A stretch of 64,000 nucleotides of DNA from Salegentibacter salegens (GTDB taxonomy: Bacteria > Bacteroidota > Bacteroidia > Flavobacteriales > Flavobacteriaceae), in the NCBI RefSeq assembly GCF_900142975.1, contig NZ_LT670848.1:62001-126000 (forward strand). Direction: 5' to 3'. Numbering within the stretch: position 1 is the first letter of the stretch; each line of letters begins with the position of its first letter. Positions 8,327 to 17,692 of this stretch are shown one piece after another. A model generated the notes under the pieces. That model searched no databases. It was given only the letters and a program-made list of their open reading frames with translations, and was not told where the DNA came from. The position numbers and the translations under genes are program-made.

Positions 8327-8437
8327 AAGCCCCCTAACCCCCGAAGGGGGAACCTTTTCAATGTATAAATGGAATGTGAAATAATTTAAAATATACCTTT
8401 CTTCTCCTCCCCTTCGGGGAGGTTGGGAGGGGCTTTT
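8325..8437. repeat. Inverted pair of GC-rich repeat arms between cysD and cysN
   Basis: The left arm (8325-8352, starting AAAAGCCCCCTAACCCCCG) and the right arm (8405-8437, ending GGTTGGGAGGGGCTTTT) are imperfect reverse complements. Each also contains its own small hairpin (CCCC-CGAA-GGGG, CCCC-TTCG-GGGG). A half copy is at 40607-40631. They form a dispersed palindromic repeat family in an otherwise AT-rich sequence, and may act as a transcription attenuator or RNA stabiliser between cysD and cysN. Confidence 0.7.
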
Positions 8438-8443
8438 ATGAAT

Positions 8444-9700
8444 ATGGAAATAAACAACAATCAACTACTAAGATTTACCACCGCTGGAAGTGTAGACGAT
8501 GGGAAAAGTACTTTAATTGGTCGGCTTTTATATGATTCTAAGTCGATCTTTGAAGATCAACTTGATTCAATAACGGCGACAAGTGCTAAAAAAGGACACG
8601 ATGGTATTGATATGGCATTGTTTACCGATGGTCTAAGAGACGAAAGGGAACAGGGTATTACCATAGATGTAGCCTATCGTTATTTTACCACCCCTAAGCG
8701 TAAATTTATAATCGCTGATACCCCGGGGCATATCCAATATACCAGAAATATGGTCACTGGCGCCTCTACCGCCAATGCAGCGGTTATTTTAATAGACGCC
8801 CGTCACGGGGTTATAGAACAGACTAAGCGTCATTCGTTTATAGCTTCTTTGCTGAATATTCCGCACCTTATTGTATGTATTAATAAAATGGATTTAATAG
8901 ATCATTCAGAAGAGGTATATAATAAAATCATTAGTCAGTTTGAAGAGTTTTCCTCCAAACTTTTAATGAAAGATGTTCGTTTTATCCCTATTAGTGCACT
9001 TTTGGGAGATAATGTGGTAAACCGTTCAAAAAATATGGACTGGTACCAGGAAGGAACGTTGCTGAGCACATTGGAGAATCTTCATATAAGCAGTGATATT
9101 AATAAAATAGACGCTCGTTTTGCCGTGCAAACAGTTTTAAGACCTCAAAATGAAGATTTTCGGGATTATCGCGGGTATGCCGGGCGAATCGCTAGTGGAA
9201 TTTACCGGGTTGGAGATGAAGTGGCTGTATTGCCTTCAGGTTTTCAATCAAAAATCAAATCTATTAATGCCGGTGAGCATGAAGTTCAGGAGGCTTATGC
9301 ACCCATGAGTATTTCAATGACTCTGGAAGATGATATAGATGTAAGCCGCGGAAATATGATTGTGAGAAAGAACAACCAGCCGGAAATGGAGCAGGAGTTT
9401 GATGTAATGCTATGTTGGTTGAATAATGATCCTGCTAAACCCAGGGCGAAATATACAATAGTGCACACCTCTCACGAGGAGCGGGCACTAATTAAAGAGG
9501 TGGTATATAAAATGGATATCAATACTTTTGAAAGGGATAAGACCGACCAGGACCTGGCTATGAATGATATTGCCAGGGTTAAAATAAGAACCACGAGAAG
9601 GATGATGTTGGATACTTATCGTGAAAATCGAAATACAGGAAGTATTATTTTAATAGATGAAAGCACCAATGAAACCGTTGCTGCTGGGATGGTGGTTTAG
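8444..9700 (+). CDS. cysN: Sulfate adenylyltransferase subunit 1 (GTPase), first copy
   Basis: GTP-binding subunit of ATP sulfurylase; GTP hydrolysis drives APS formation. G-domain motifs: AGSVDDGKSTLIGRLL (P-loop), DTPGH and NKMDL. EF-Tu-like beta-barrel domains follow. At 418 aa it lacks a CysC fusion. In-frame starts at 8423 (TTG) and 8438 (ATG) are possible; 8444 was chosen because the paralogue at 18682 starts at the same residue (MEINNNQLLRF). The separation from cysD by a hairpin repeat is mirrored in the second module by a different repeat. Confidence 0.95.
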   Translation: MEINNNQLLRFTTAGSVDDGKSTLIGRLLYDSKSIFEDQLDSITATSAKKGHDGIDMALFTDGLRDEREQGITIDVAYRYFTTPKRKFIIADTPGHIQYTRNMVTGASTANAAVILIDARHGVIEQTKRHSFIASLLNIPHLIVCINKMDLIDHSEEVYNKIISQFEEFSSKLLMKDVRFIPISALLGDNVVNRSKNMDWYQEGTLLSTLENLHISSDINKIDARFAVQTVLRPQNEDFRDYRGYAGRIASGIYRVGDEVAVLPSGFQSKIKSINAGEHEVQEAYAPMSISMTLEDDIDVSRGNMIVRKNNQPEMEQEFDVMLCWLNNDPAKPRAKYTIVHTSHEERALIKEVVYKMDINTFERDKTDQDLAMNDIARVKIRTTRRMMLDTYRENRNTGSIILIDESTNETVAAGMVV

Positions 9701-10025
9701 GTTTTTTTGTCTAATGTTTAAGCTTCAATGTTTGAACTTTGTATTTGCTGGAATTCACGAATATTTCCAGGATGTTTAGTGGTTCTTTTGGAATAATACT
9801 TAAATTAACTAAATGCGAATTCTCATAAAGGACCCCTTTTCCATTTTGTAAACAAGAATTCACATTAACTTAAAAAAATGTAGGTGTTTTTATTTCAAAT
9901 TAAACTTTCCGTGTTGCAATAAACATGATTTTTAACGTTTTTAAAGCTTTAAGGTTTCTTTAGCAATAGGCTTATAAAGAAATTCTATCTTTGCCGTCGA
10001 TTCAAAATCAAATTAAAATTAGCAA
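9701..10025. other. Intergenic region between cysN and the UDP-HexNAc epimerase gene
   Basis: About 325 AT-rich bases. No reading frame worth calling on either strand. The only feature I can support is the promoter element at 9986-9993. Confidence 0.5.
9986..9993 (+). promoter_or_regulatory. Promoter -7 element upstream of the epimerase gene
   Basis: TATCTTTG matches TAnnTTTG and lies 32 bases before the ATG at 10026. A TTTA at about 9958-9961 is roughly in the -33 position. It probably starts a new transcription unit. Confidence 0.5.
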
Positions 10026-11021
10026 ATGACTGAATTTCAGCAGAAATTAGAAAATAAAAAGGTGCTTGTTACGGGTGGAGCGGGTTTTATTGGTTCCAAT
10101 TTATGTGAAACTTTAATAAATTTAAACGTAAAAGTAGTTTGTTTAGATAATTTCGCTACCGGGCATACACATAATCTTACTGCTTTTAAAGATCACGAGA
10201 ATTTTCAGTTAATTGAAGGAGATATTCGCGATCTGAAGACTTGTCATAAGGCTTGTGAGAATGTAGATTATGTTTTACACGAAGCCGCACTGGGATCTGT
10301 ACCAAGATCTTTAGCTGATCCTATTACCAGTAACGAAGTGAATATTTCAGGATTTTTAAATATGTTGGTTGCAGCACGTGACGCTGACGTAAAAAGATTT
10401 GTTTATGCTGCAAGTTCTTCTACGTATGGAGATTCAGAAAAACTTCCCAAAGTTGAAGATGAAATAGGAAAACCTCTTTCCCCTTATGCCATCACGAAAT
10501 ATGTAAATGAATTATATGCCGATATTTTTCAGGATGCTTACAAATTAGACACTATTGGATTAAGATATTTTAATGTTTTCGGAAGAAAGCAGGATCCAAA
10601 CGGAGCTTATGCTGCGGTAATTCCAAAGTTTGTGATGCAGTTTATGAAACATGAAAGCCCGGTGATTAATGGTGACGGCACATACTCGCGCGATTTTACT
10701 TATATTGATAATGTAATTCAAATGAATTTACGGGCTATTACTTCTGAAAATAAAGATGCTGTAAATGAAGTTTATAATACGGCTGTAGGTGATAGAACTA
10801 ACTTAGTAGAATTAACTCAGTTGTTAAAAAAACACCTATCTGAATTTGATCCCGAGATTGCCAATGTAGATGTTAAGCATGGTCCCAATAGAGCTGGTGA
10901 TATTCCGCATTCACTTGCATCGGTAGAGAAAGCAAAGAATTTACTGGGGTATAATCCGAGCCACCGAATTGACGATGGTTTGAAGGAAGCTGTTTCATGG
11001 TATTGGGAAAATTTAAGGTAA
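10026..11021 (+). CDS. UDP-N-acetylglucosamine 4-epimerase (WbpP type)
   Basis: An extended SDR enzyme (331 aa). NAD loop [11 protein letters not shown] near residue 17; catalytic AASSSTYG (Ser) and YAITKY (Tyr-xxx-Lys). The AALGSVPRS segment is typical of WbpP/Gne2-type enzymes that interconvert UDP-GlcNAc and UDP-GalNAc or the corresponding uronic acids. The gene two positions downstream is a WbpO/TviB-type dehydrogenase, so together they could make UDP-GalNAc uronic acid. The exact substrate is inferred from subfamily resemblance. Confidence 0.88.
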   Translation: MTEFQQKLENKKVLVTGGAGFIGSNLCETLINLNVKVVCLDNFATGHTHNLTAFKDHENFQLIEGDIRDLKTCHKACENVDYVLHEAALGSVPRSLADPITSNEVNISGFLNMLVAARDADVKRFVYAASSSTYGDSEKLPKVEDEIGKPLSPYAITKYVNELYADIFQDAYKLDTIGLRYFNVFGRKQDPNGAYAAVIPKFVMQFMKHESPVINGDGTYSRDFTYIDNVIQMNLRAITSENKDAVNEVYNTAVGDRTNLVELTQLLKKHLSEFDPEIANVDVKHGPNRAGDIPHSLASVEKAKNLLGYNPSHRIDDGLKEAVSWYWENLR

Positions 11022-11027
11022 ATTAAT

Positions 11028-11693
11028 ATGTCTGAAAATTTTAAAATTCAGGAATGGGATACTAATTTTTTTGGTTTTAAAGTGGCTAAAACGGAGATGG
11101 ATTATCTTTGGTCTAATTCAATAACTAAACTGGAAGGATTATTTAATGAAGATATAGAATTAGTGATTTTTAATTCTACAAAACCTGATTTTGAAAAGTT
11201 GAGTAATAAGTACTATGATATTGTAAAGGTTTATAATCGTATTCCAATTATCAAAGAAGTTAAAACATTAACCAAGAACCACCCAAATATATCTAGTTAT
11301 AGAGATGAATTGCCTTCGCCGGAATTAATCAAATTGGCAAAACTTGCAGCAAAGGAAGGTAGATTTGGTCGTGATTCACAAATTTCAGTGGGTATTTATA
11401 ATAAAATCTTCGAAGAATGGATAACTAATTCAATCAAAGGAATTATAGCAGACGATGTATTGGTTTATAAGCACGATGAAAAAGTTGTGGGTTTTGGAAC
11501 CATAAAGATAGAAGGAGAGAATGGGTATGCACCTCTTTTTGCTGTAAATAGGAATTTTGAAGGGAAAGGTGTTTCATTTGCTCTAATGAGGGCAGTAGAA
11601 AATAAACTGATCGAGCAGGGGTGTAAATATTTGGTAAGTGGAACCCAGGAGATTAATAGAAAAGCATTGTCCTCTTTAGAAGGTTTGGTTTAG
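11028..11693 (+). CDS. GNAT acetyltransferase (WecD/RffC-like), 3' end frameshifted
   Basis: A 221-residue acetyl-CoA-dependent N-acetyltransferase resembling dTDP-fucosamine acetyltransferase. It begins with [12 protein letters not shown], typical of the family, and the GNAT acetyl-CoA region is near [13 protein letters not shown]. After RKALS the frame ends in SLEGLV-stop. The adjacent frame, however, encodes a good family-like C-terminus ([10 protein letters not shown], then [12 protein letters not shown]) ending in TAA at 11738-11740. A one-base loss near 11670-11673 therefore seems to have replaced the last 22 or so residues. It may still fold but has lost the final strand. It lies 6 bases after the epimerase gene. 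Acceptor amino sugar unknown. Confidence 0.72.
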   Translation: MSENFKIQEWDTNFFGFKVAKTEMDYLWSNSITKLEGLFNEDIELVIFNSTKPDFEKLSNKYYDIVKVYNRIPIIKEVKTLTKNHPNISSYRDELPSPELIKLAKLAAKEGRFGRDSQISVGIYNKIFEEWITNSIKGIIADDVLVYKHDEKVVGFGTIKIEGENGYAPLFAVNRNFEGKGVSFALMRAVENKLIEQGCKYLVSGTQEINRKALSSLEGLV

Positions 11694-11751
11694 AGCTGAA
11701 AACTCCAGAATATGTTTATCATCTCTGGAGAAAGAAATAAATACTAAAATA

Positions 11752-13035
11752 ATGAATAAAAAATTAGCCATAATAGGTCTCGGATATGTAGGTTTACCTT
11801 TAGCAAGGTTATTTGCTACTAAATACCCGGTAATAGGTTTTGATATAAACCAGTCTAGAATTAAAGAATTGATGAGTGGTCATGATTCCACTTTAGAGGT
11901 GGAAGATGATATATTAAAATCGGTTTTAGGTCAAAAGGAAGAATTACAAAATGGAAATGGTTTATTTTGTTCGGCCGATCTTGAAGATATAGCAGATTGT
12001 AATTATTATATTATTACCGTCCCCACCCCGGTAGACAAAAACAATAGACCTGACCTTACCCCGTTATATAAAAGTAGTGAAACAGTAGCAAAGGTTCTTA
12101 AAAAAGGAGATATTGTTGTTTATGAATCCACGGTTTATCCTGGTGTGACTGAAGATGAGTGCGTTCCTGTTTTAGAAAAACATAGTGGTCTTAAGTTTAA
12201 CGAAGACTTTTTTGTGGGCTATTCCCCGGAAAGGATTAACCCGGGAGATAAAGAGCATACTGTAGAAAAAATCCTTAAAGTTACTGCGGGTTCTACGGCT
12301 GAAATCGGAAAGAAAGTCAATGAGCTTTATGCTGAAGTAATTACTGCAGGTACTCACCTGGCGCCGACTATAAAAGTAGCTGAGGCTGCAAAAGTTATTG
12401 AAAATTCCCAACGAGACATAAATATTGCTTTTGTAAATGAATTGGCTAAAATATTTAATATGATGGGAATAGATACCCAGGATGTTTTGGAAGCTGCGGG
12501 TACAAAATGGAACTTTCTTCCATTTAAACCCGGTTTGGTTGGTGGGCATTGTATAGGGGTAGATCCCTATTATTTAGCTCAAAAAGCCCAGGAAATTGGC
12601 TACCATCCTGAAATTATTCTTGCCGGTAGAAGAATGAATGATTCTATGGGGCAATATGTCGCTTCAGAAGTGGTTAAGCTAATGCTGCAAAATGACCAGA
12701 AGGTTAAAAACTCAAATATTCTTGTCTTGGGAATTACCTTTAAAGAAAACTGTCCTGATGTTCGTAATACTAAAGTCGTGGATGTGATAAAAAACCTAAA
12801 AGAATATGGCACAAATGTTACAATCTACGATCCTTTGGCTAACCCAGAGGAAGTAAATCACGAATATGGACTAAAAACAGTTAAAGAGCTTCCAAAAGAA
12901 AAGTATGATGCCATTGTTTTAGCGGTGGCTCATAAAGAATTTTTGGAAATGGATCTTGACCAATCAAAGAATGGAAATACCGTTGTTTATGATGTAAAGG
13001 GAGTGCTTGGAGATAGGTGTGATAAGAAGTTGTGA
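11752..13035 (+). CDS. UDP-N-acetyl-hexosamine 6-dehydrogenase (WbpO/TviB type)
   Basis: A 427-residue nucleotide-sugar dehydrogenase that oxidises C6 of a UDP-HexNAc to the uronic acid, using two NAD. The N-terminal Rossmann motif is [25 protein letters not shown] and the catalytic cysteine in [12 protein letters not shown] (about residue 267) follow, and the C-terminal UDP-binding domain has [15 protein letters not shown]. The subfamily resembles TviB/WbpO rather than UDP-glucose dehydrogenase. With the epimerase at 10026 it suggests a GalNAcA or related uronic acid in the polymer. Confidence 0.92.
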   Translation: MNKKLAIIGLGYVGLPLARLFATKYPVIGFDINQSRIKELMSGHDSTLEVEDDILKSVLGQKEELQNGNGLFCSADLEDIADCNYYIITVPTPVDKNNRPDLTPLYKSSETVAKVLKKGDIVVYESTVYPGVTEDECVPVLEKHSGLKFNEDFFVGYSPERINPGDKEHTVEKILKVTAGSTAEIGKKVNELYAEVITAGTHLAPTIKVAEAAKVIENSQRDINIAFVNELAKIFNMMGIDTQDVLEAAGTKWNFLPFKPGLVGGHCIGVDPYYLAQKAQEIGYHPEIILAGRRMNDSMGQYVASEVVKLMLQNDQKVKNSNILVLGITFKENCPDVRNTKVVDVIKNLKEYGTNVTIYDPLANPEEVNHEYGLKTVKELPKEKYDAIVLAVAHKEFLEMDLDQSKNGNTVVYDVKGVLGDRCDKKL

Positions 13036-13373
13036 TACAGTGACTATGTGCACGATTAAAAATTAAATTTATAACCAAAAAGTTTATATTATTATTAGAT
13101 CGTCATGCTGAACTTGTTTCAGCATCTAACACGAAAGGTATTTATTTCCAACTTAGACCTTGAAACCGGTTCAGGGTGACGTCTAAAAAGTAAAATATGA
13201 TTCCCTGATATGTAATTAAATAATATATCAAAAGAATGATTCTAAAATTAATACAAAGTTTGAAAAAGTAATGTAGTGAGGTAGTAATGAAGTGAAGTAG
13301 ATTCTGTTTATTTGAATTATGTCAGGAATTTAACTTGTTCACTTCGTCACTGGATCACCTGATCACATAAAAT
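13036..13373. other. Intergenic region with dispersed repeats
   Basis: About 340 bases without a gene. It holds the hairpin repeat at 13101-13181. After it comes low-complexity text rich in GTGA/AAGTGA and TTCACTTCGTCACTGGATCAC words (about 13265-13372). Similar degenerate words recur at about 44110-44220. No promoter matching the consensus was seen for ugd. Confidence 0.5.
13101..13181 (-). repeat. 82-bp-class hairpin repeat, copy A
   Basis: Reads CGTCATGCTGAACTTGTTTC at one end and, inverted, CGTCACCCTGAACCGGTTTC at the other. Each end has an internal palindrome (GCTGAAC...GTTTCAGC; CCTGAAC...GTTTCAAGG). It matches the copy at 54665-54746 over its whole length in the opposite orientation, with a similar middle (reverse complement GGTCTAAGTT and GTGTTAGATGCTGAAA). 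Confidence 0.8.
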
Positions 13374-14768
13374 ATGAAAATAAAAAACATCTGTTGCATA
13401 GGAGCTGGATACGTAGGTGGACCTACAATGGCCGTGATCGCTCAAAAGTGCCCTGAAATAAACGTAACCGTAGTAGATATAAATGAGGAAAGAATAAAAG
13501 CCTGGAATGATGAGGATGTAGAAAATATTCCAATTTATGAACCCGGCTTATCGGCAGTGGTTAAAGAAGCTCGTGGTAGAAATTTATTTTTTTCTACCGA
13601 TGTTGATGCAGCGATAGACAAAGCTGATATGATCTTTATTTCAGTAAACACTCCTACCAAAACCTACGGAATTGGAAAGGGAATGGCAGCCGATTTAAAA
13701 TTCATTGAACTTTGTGCAAGACAAATTGCGAGGGTTTCCAAAGATGATAAAATTGTAGTTGAGAAATCTACCTTGCCGGTTCGTACCGCAGAAGCTTTAA
13801 AAAATATACTTGATAATACCGGAAACGGGGTAAATTATCAAATCCTCTCTAATCCTGAATTTCTTGCCGAAGGAACTGCGGTTGATGACCTTATGAATCC
13901 AGATAGAGTGCTAATAGGTGGAGATATTGATACCACCAAAGGAAAAGAAGCTGTAGAAGCTTTAGTTGATGTTTATGCACATTGGGTGCCACGTGAACGA
14001 TTGCTGACTACCAATGTTTGGTCTTCGGAATTATCGAAATTAACGGCTAATGCTTTTTTAGCACAAAGGGTTTCCAGTATAAACGCAATGAGTGAATTGT
14101 GTGAGAAAACCGGGGCAGATGTGAATGAAGTATCTAAAGCTGTAGGAATGGATTCCAGGATTGGATCGAAATTTCTAAAGTCTTCTGTAGGTTTTGGAGG
14201 CTCTTGCTTTCAAAAGGATATTTTAAATTTAGTGTATATCTCAAAATCTTTTGGATTAAATGAAGTGGCCGATTATTGGGAGCAAGTGATCCTGATGAAC
14301 GATCATCAAAAAAGAAGATTTGCTGCAAAAATCGTACAGACCTTATTTAATACGGTTTCAGGAAAGAAGATTGCTTTATTAGGATGGGCTTTTAAAAAAG
14401 ATACCAACGATACCCGGGAATCGGCTGCAATCTATGTTGCTGATTACTTATTAAATGAACAGGCAGAAATTGTGATTTATGACCCAAAGGTAAAAACCGA
14501 ACAAATATACGCCGATTTAGATTACTTAAACAGTCGTTCTTCAGAAGAGAACCGCGCCAGGCTTAAGGTGGTAAACACGCCTTACGAAGCTACAAATGAT
14601 TCACATGCTGTAGCGGTATTAACCGAGTGGGATGAATTTAAAGAACTGGATTGGCAAAAGGTATATAATGAAATGCTAAAACCCGCTTTCTTATTTGATG
14701 GCAGGAGATTGCTGAAAAGAAAGACTAAAGAAGAGATTGGATTTGAGTTTTATGCGATAGGCTCTTAA
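13374..14768 (+). CDS. ugd: UDP-glucose 6-dehydrogenase (long, eukaryote-like type)
   Basis: A 464-residue enzyme oxidising UDP-glucose to UDP-glucuronic acid. The Rossmann motif is [14 protein letters not shown]. The family signatures are [22 protein letters not shown] and the catalytic cysteine in [12 protein letters not shown] (about residue 282); the C-terminal domain has [15 protein letters not shown]. The length and GGPT motif fit the animal/plant-like UGDH group also found in some bacteria. It is followed after 15 bases by UDP-xylose synthase, which uses its product. Confidence 0.96.
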   Translation: MKIKNICCIGAGYVGGPTMAVIAQKCPEINVTVVDINEERIKAWNDEDVENIPIYEPGLSAVVKEARGRNLFFSTDVDAAIDKADMIFISVNTPTKTYGIGKGMAADLKFIELCARQIARVSKDDKIVVEKSTLPVRTAEALKNILDNTGNGVNYQILSNPEFLAEGTAVDDLMNPDRVLIGGDIDTTKGKEAVEALVDVYAHWVPRERLLTTNVWSSELSKLTANAFLAQRVSSINAMSELCEKTGADVNEVSKAVGMDSRIGSKFLKSSVGFGGSCFQKDILNLVYISKSFGLNEVADYWEQVILMNDHQKRRFAAKIVQTLFNTVSGKKIALLGWAFKKDTNDTRESAAIYVADYLLNEQAEIVIYDPKVKTEQIYADLDYLNSRSSEENRARLKVVNTPYEATNDSHAVAVLTEWDEFKELDWQKVYNEMLKPAFLFDGRRLLKRKTKEEIGFEFYAIGS

Positions 14769-14783
14769 TTATAAAATAAATAA

Positions 14784-15728
14784 ATGAAAAGAATTTTGAT
14801 TACTGGTGGAGCAGGATTTTTGGGAAGTCATTTATCCGAAAGACTGCTAAATGAAGGGAATGAAGTATTATGCGTAGATAATTTCTATACAGGCTCAAGA
14901 AAAAACCTTCATCATTTATTAGATGATAAAAATTTTGAACTATTAAGACACGATGTGACTCATCCATTATTTGTTGAGGTAGATCAAATATATAATTTAG
15001 CTTGTCCTGCAAGTCCTATTCATTATCAATTTGATCCGGTACAGACTACAAAAACCAGTGTTCTAGGAGCAATCAATATGCTTGGTTTAGCCAAAAGGTT
15101 AAAAATTCCAATACTACAGGCTAGTACTAGTGAAGTGTATGGTGACCCAGAAGTTCATCCACAACCAGAAAGCTATAGGGGCAATGTAAATCCTATTGGA
15201 ACTCGAGCTTGTTATGATGAAGGTAAGAGATGTGCTGAAACTTTATTTTTTGATTACTATAGGCAACACGGGCTTGAAATTAAAGTAATGCGTATTTTCA
15301 ATACCTATGGTCCCAATATGAATCCTGAAGATGGTAGGGTAGTAAGTAATTTTATAATGCAGGCATTAAAGGGAGAAGATATTACTATTTATGGAGATGG
15401 AACTCAAACCCGTAGTTTTTGTTATGTGAGTGACTTAATAAATGGGATGATTAGATTAATGAATTCTGAAAAAGGATTTACTGGTCCTGTAAATATTGGA
15501 AATCCTAAAGAATTTACCATGTTAGAACTTGCTGAAAAAATAATTCAAATTACCGGAAGTAAAAGTAAGCTTATTTTTCAGAAATTACCTGAGGATGATC
15601 CTCTTCAAAGACAGCCGATTATAGAATTAGCTAAAAATAAATTAGGTTGGGAGCCAGAAATTGAATTACAAGAAGGACTAAGAACTACTATTGAATATTT
15701 TCGAAATTTAAAAAGCCATCATAACTGA
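14784..15728 (+). CDS. uxs: UDP-glucuronate decarboxylase (UDP-xylose synthase)
   Basis: Extended SDR enzyme (314 aa) converting UDP-glucuronic acid to UDP-xylose. [12 protein letters not shown] is the NAD loop. [21 protein letters not shown] and [13 protein letters not shown] (Tyr-xxx-Lys context) are characteristic of UXS, as is [10 protein letters not shown]. It acts directly after Ugd, so the locus can supply UDP-GlcA and UDP-Xyl. Confidence 0.94.
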   Translation: MKRILITGGAGFLGSHLSERLLNEGNEVLCVDNFYTGSRKNLHHLLDDKNFELLRHDVTHPLFVEVDQIYNLACPASPIHYQFDPVQTTKTSVLGAINMLGLAKRLKIPILQASTSEVYGDPEVHPQPESYRGNVNPIGTRACYDEGKRCAETLFFDYYRQHGLEIKVMRIFNTYGPNMNPEDGRVVSNFIMQALKGEDITIYGDGTQTRSFCYVSDLINGMIRLMNSEKGFTGPVNIGNPKEFTMLELAEKIIQITGSKSKLIFQKLPEDDPLQRQPIIELAKNKLGWEPEIELQEGLRTTIEYFRNLKSHHN

Positions 15729-15772
15729 AGATTATTTGTTAAGAAAGCATAGTATATAGAAAAAACACTAAA

Positions 15773-15839
15773 ATGAATATTTTTATTACAGGTTTGGTTA
15801 GGTTTTATTGGTTTTAAATGTTGTTTGTCTTTACAGTAA
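15773..15839 (+). pseudogene. 5' remnant of a sugar-nucleotide epimerase gene
   Basis: Starting at the ATG at 15773 the sequence reads MNIFITG; in another frame it then gives GFIGFKCCLSL before a stop at 15837-15839. That is the NAD-binding start of an SDR epimerase (MNIFITGGxGFIG) with a frameshifting indel and an early end. It is too short to function and most likely a scar left by gene loss between uxs and cysQ. Confidence 0.5.
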
Positions 15840-15848
15840 AATGAAAAA

Positions 15849-16643
15849 ATGAAGGGAATATATAAAACAGCTATCAAGGCAGGGATCGAAGCCGGAAAAG
15901 AGATTATGAATATTTATGAAACTGAAGATTTTCAGGTTGAGTCCAAGAATGATGATTCCCCACTTACCATTGCTGATAAAAGGGCTAATAATATTATAAA
16001 TAAATATCTAGTTCCAACTGGTATTCCAATTATTAGTGAAGAAAATAAGCAACTTGATTTTTTAGAAAGAAAAGCCTGGAATAAATGCTGGATAGTAGAT
16101 CCATTGGATGGAACTAAAGAATTTATTAAGAGGAATGGAGAGTTTACAGTGAATATAGCTTTAGTTGAAAACCAGAAAACCATCTTCGGAGTAATCTATG
16201 TTCCTGCTAATAGGGAATTGTTCTATGGAGATGTCTTAGAAGGTAAGTCATTTAAAGGAGTTCTTCAGGAGGATAATAATTTCTCTGAAAACTTTATGAA
16301 AGAAATCAAACCATCTAATGGAAGTGATAAGATTAAAGTAGTTGGTAGCCGGTCACATATGAGCCAGGAAACATTAGATTATATAGAAAAGCTTAAGAAT
16401 AAGTATAATAAGGAGGTAGAAATAGTTTCAAAAGGAAGTTCCTTAAAATTTTGTCTGGTAGCTGAAGGGAAAGCAGATGTTTATCCCAGGTTCGCACCCA
16501 CGATGGAATGGGATACGGCAGCAGGACAGGCTATTTGCAATGCCGTTGGTTTAAATGTAATTGATAAGAGTACTTCCGAAGAATTAAAATATAATCAGGA
16601 GAATTTATTAAATAATTATTTCCTCGTTTCTAATCTTGGGTAA
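15849..16643 (+). CDS. cysQ: 3'(2'),5'-bisphosphate nucleotidase CysQ, second copy
   Basis: A 264-residue paralogue of the gene at 5881, with the same motifs (SEENKQL, WIVDPLDGTKEFIK, WDTAAGQAI near the C-terminus). It lacks the N-terminal extension of the first copy and differs in the variable loop around residues 135-155. Role: hydrolysis of PAP released by sulfotransferases. Its last codons overlap the start of the DUF2061 gene by 8 bases, so this module is an operon (cysQ, DUF2061, cysC, cysD) with overlaps at each junction. Confidence 0.92.
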   Translation: MKGIYKTAIKAGIEAGKEIMNIYETEDFQVESKNDDSPLTIADKRANNIINKYLVPTGIPIISEENKQLDFLERKAWNKCWIVDPLDGTKEFIKRNGEFTVNIALVENQKTIFGVIYVPANRELFYGDVLEGKSFKGVLQEDNNFSENFMKEIKPSNGSDKIKVVGSRSHMSQETLDYIEKLKNKYNKEVEIVSKGSSLKFCLVAEGKADVYPRFAPTMEWDTAAGQAICNAVGLNVIDKSTSEELKYNQENLLNNYFLVSNLG

Positions 16644-17091
16644 ATCTTATAAAAGACATATAGCCAAGAGTATTACCTGGAGGATTATAGGTACAACAGA
16701 TACAATTCTGCTGGCCTGGCTAATTTCAGGGGATCCCTTAACAGGGCTTCAAATTGGTTTTGCAGAGGTAATTACTAAGATGATTTTATACTATTTCCAC
16801 GAAAGAATATGGTTTAAAATTAGGGTCGGAATAACGCAAAACGGGGATAGCAAGAAAAGACATATTGCCAAAACAGTTACCTGGAGAATAGTAGGTACCA
16901 TTGATACAATGATCCTGGCCTGGCTAATTTCTGGAGATCCGATGGTTGGTTTACAGGTAGGAGGAGCCGAAGTAGTAACTAAAATGATTTTGTATTATTT
17001 TCACGAAAGGGGCTGGTATAGGATAGATTACGGTCTGAAAAAGCGTAGAGAAAGAAAAAGAGAGTTACAGGAACAAACTGCTAATGAATAA
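16636..17091 (+). CDS. Tandem DUF2061 membrane protein
   Basis: A 151-residue protein made of two similar copies of the DUF2061 domain (about residues 5-62 and 73-135). Each reads KRHIAKSITWRIIGTTDT / KRHIAKTVTWRIVGTIDT, then LAWLISGDP, a hydrophobic turn, and KMILYYFHER. The C-terminus is highly basic (KKRRERKRELQ). The start is a TTG at 16636, overlapping cysQ. In other bacteria DUF2061 genes often lie with cysC/cysN/cysD. A role tied to PAPS synthesis or sulfate supply is inferred from context only. The first module lacks it. Confidence 0.85.
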   Translation: MGKSYKRHIAKSITWRIIGTTDTILLAWLISGDPLTGLQIGFAEVITKMILYYFHERIWFKIRVGITQNGDSKKRHIAKTVTWRIVGTIDTMILAWLISGDPMVGLQVGGAEVVTKMILYYFHERGWYRIDYGLKKRRERKRELQEQTANE

Positions 17092-17692
17092 TAATATGGA
17101 GAACATTATTCCACATGATTTTCATATCGGGAAGACCGATAGAAACAAATTAAATGGTCATAATTCTTTTGTGGTTTGGTTTACCGGCCTTTCCGGCTCG
17201 GGAAAATCGACTATAGCCAACCAGGTGGAAAATGAATTATTTAAAAAAGGAATCAAAACTTTTTCACTGGATGGAGATAACATCCGGAAGGGACTAAACA
17301 ATAATCTTGGTTTTAGTGCTGCCGATCGCCAGGAAAACCTTAGAAGAATTGCTGAAATTTCGAAGCTTTTTGTGGAATCGGGATCGCTAGTAATAGCTTC
17401 CTTTATTTCGCCTTTAGAAAAGGATAGGGAAATGATAAAAGAAATTATCGGAAAAGATGATTTTATCGAAGTTTTTATTAAGACCTCTTTGGAGGAGTGT
17501 GAGCGCAGGGATATAAAAGGACTTTACAAAAAAGCAAGAGCCGGGGAAATAAAAAATTTCACTGGAATTGATGCACCTTATGAAAATCCTATAAATCCTG
17601 ATTTAGAAGTCGAAACTGAAAAGGAAAACTTGGAAGACGCAATAAAAAGAATAGTTTTACGACTAGAAGATAAACTGGAAATAAGAGTATAA
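17084..17692 (+). CDS. cysC: Adenylylsulfate (APS) kinase, second copy
   Basis: A 202-residue APS kinase with P-loop WFTGLSGSGKSTIAN, DGDNIRKGLNNNLGF, FISP and KGLYKKARAGEIKNFTGID. It overlaps the DUF2061 gene by 8 bases and cysD by 1 base. An alternative ATG at 17096 would remove 4 residues. It is clearly more divergent from the first CysC than the two CysD copies are from each other. Confidence 0.95.
   Translation: MNNNMENIIPHDFHIGKTDRNKLNGHNSFVVWFTGLSGSGKSTIANQVENELFKKGIKTFSLDGDNIRKGLNNNLGFSAADRQENLRRIAEISKLFVESGSLVIASFISPLEKDREMIKEIIGKDDFIEVFIKTSLEECERRDIKGLYKKARAGEIKNFTGIDAPYENPINPDLEVETEKENLEDAIKRIVLRLEDKLEIRV

Noticed and set aside
13255..13372. CRISPR-like repeat pattern from repeated GTGA/TTCACT words
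   Set aside because: Units are irregular in length and sequence with no spacer structure; these are degenerate intergenic words. No CRISPR array was seen anywhere in the window.
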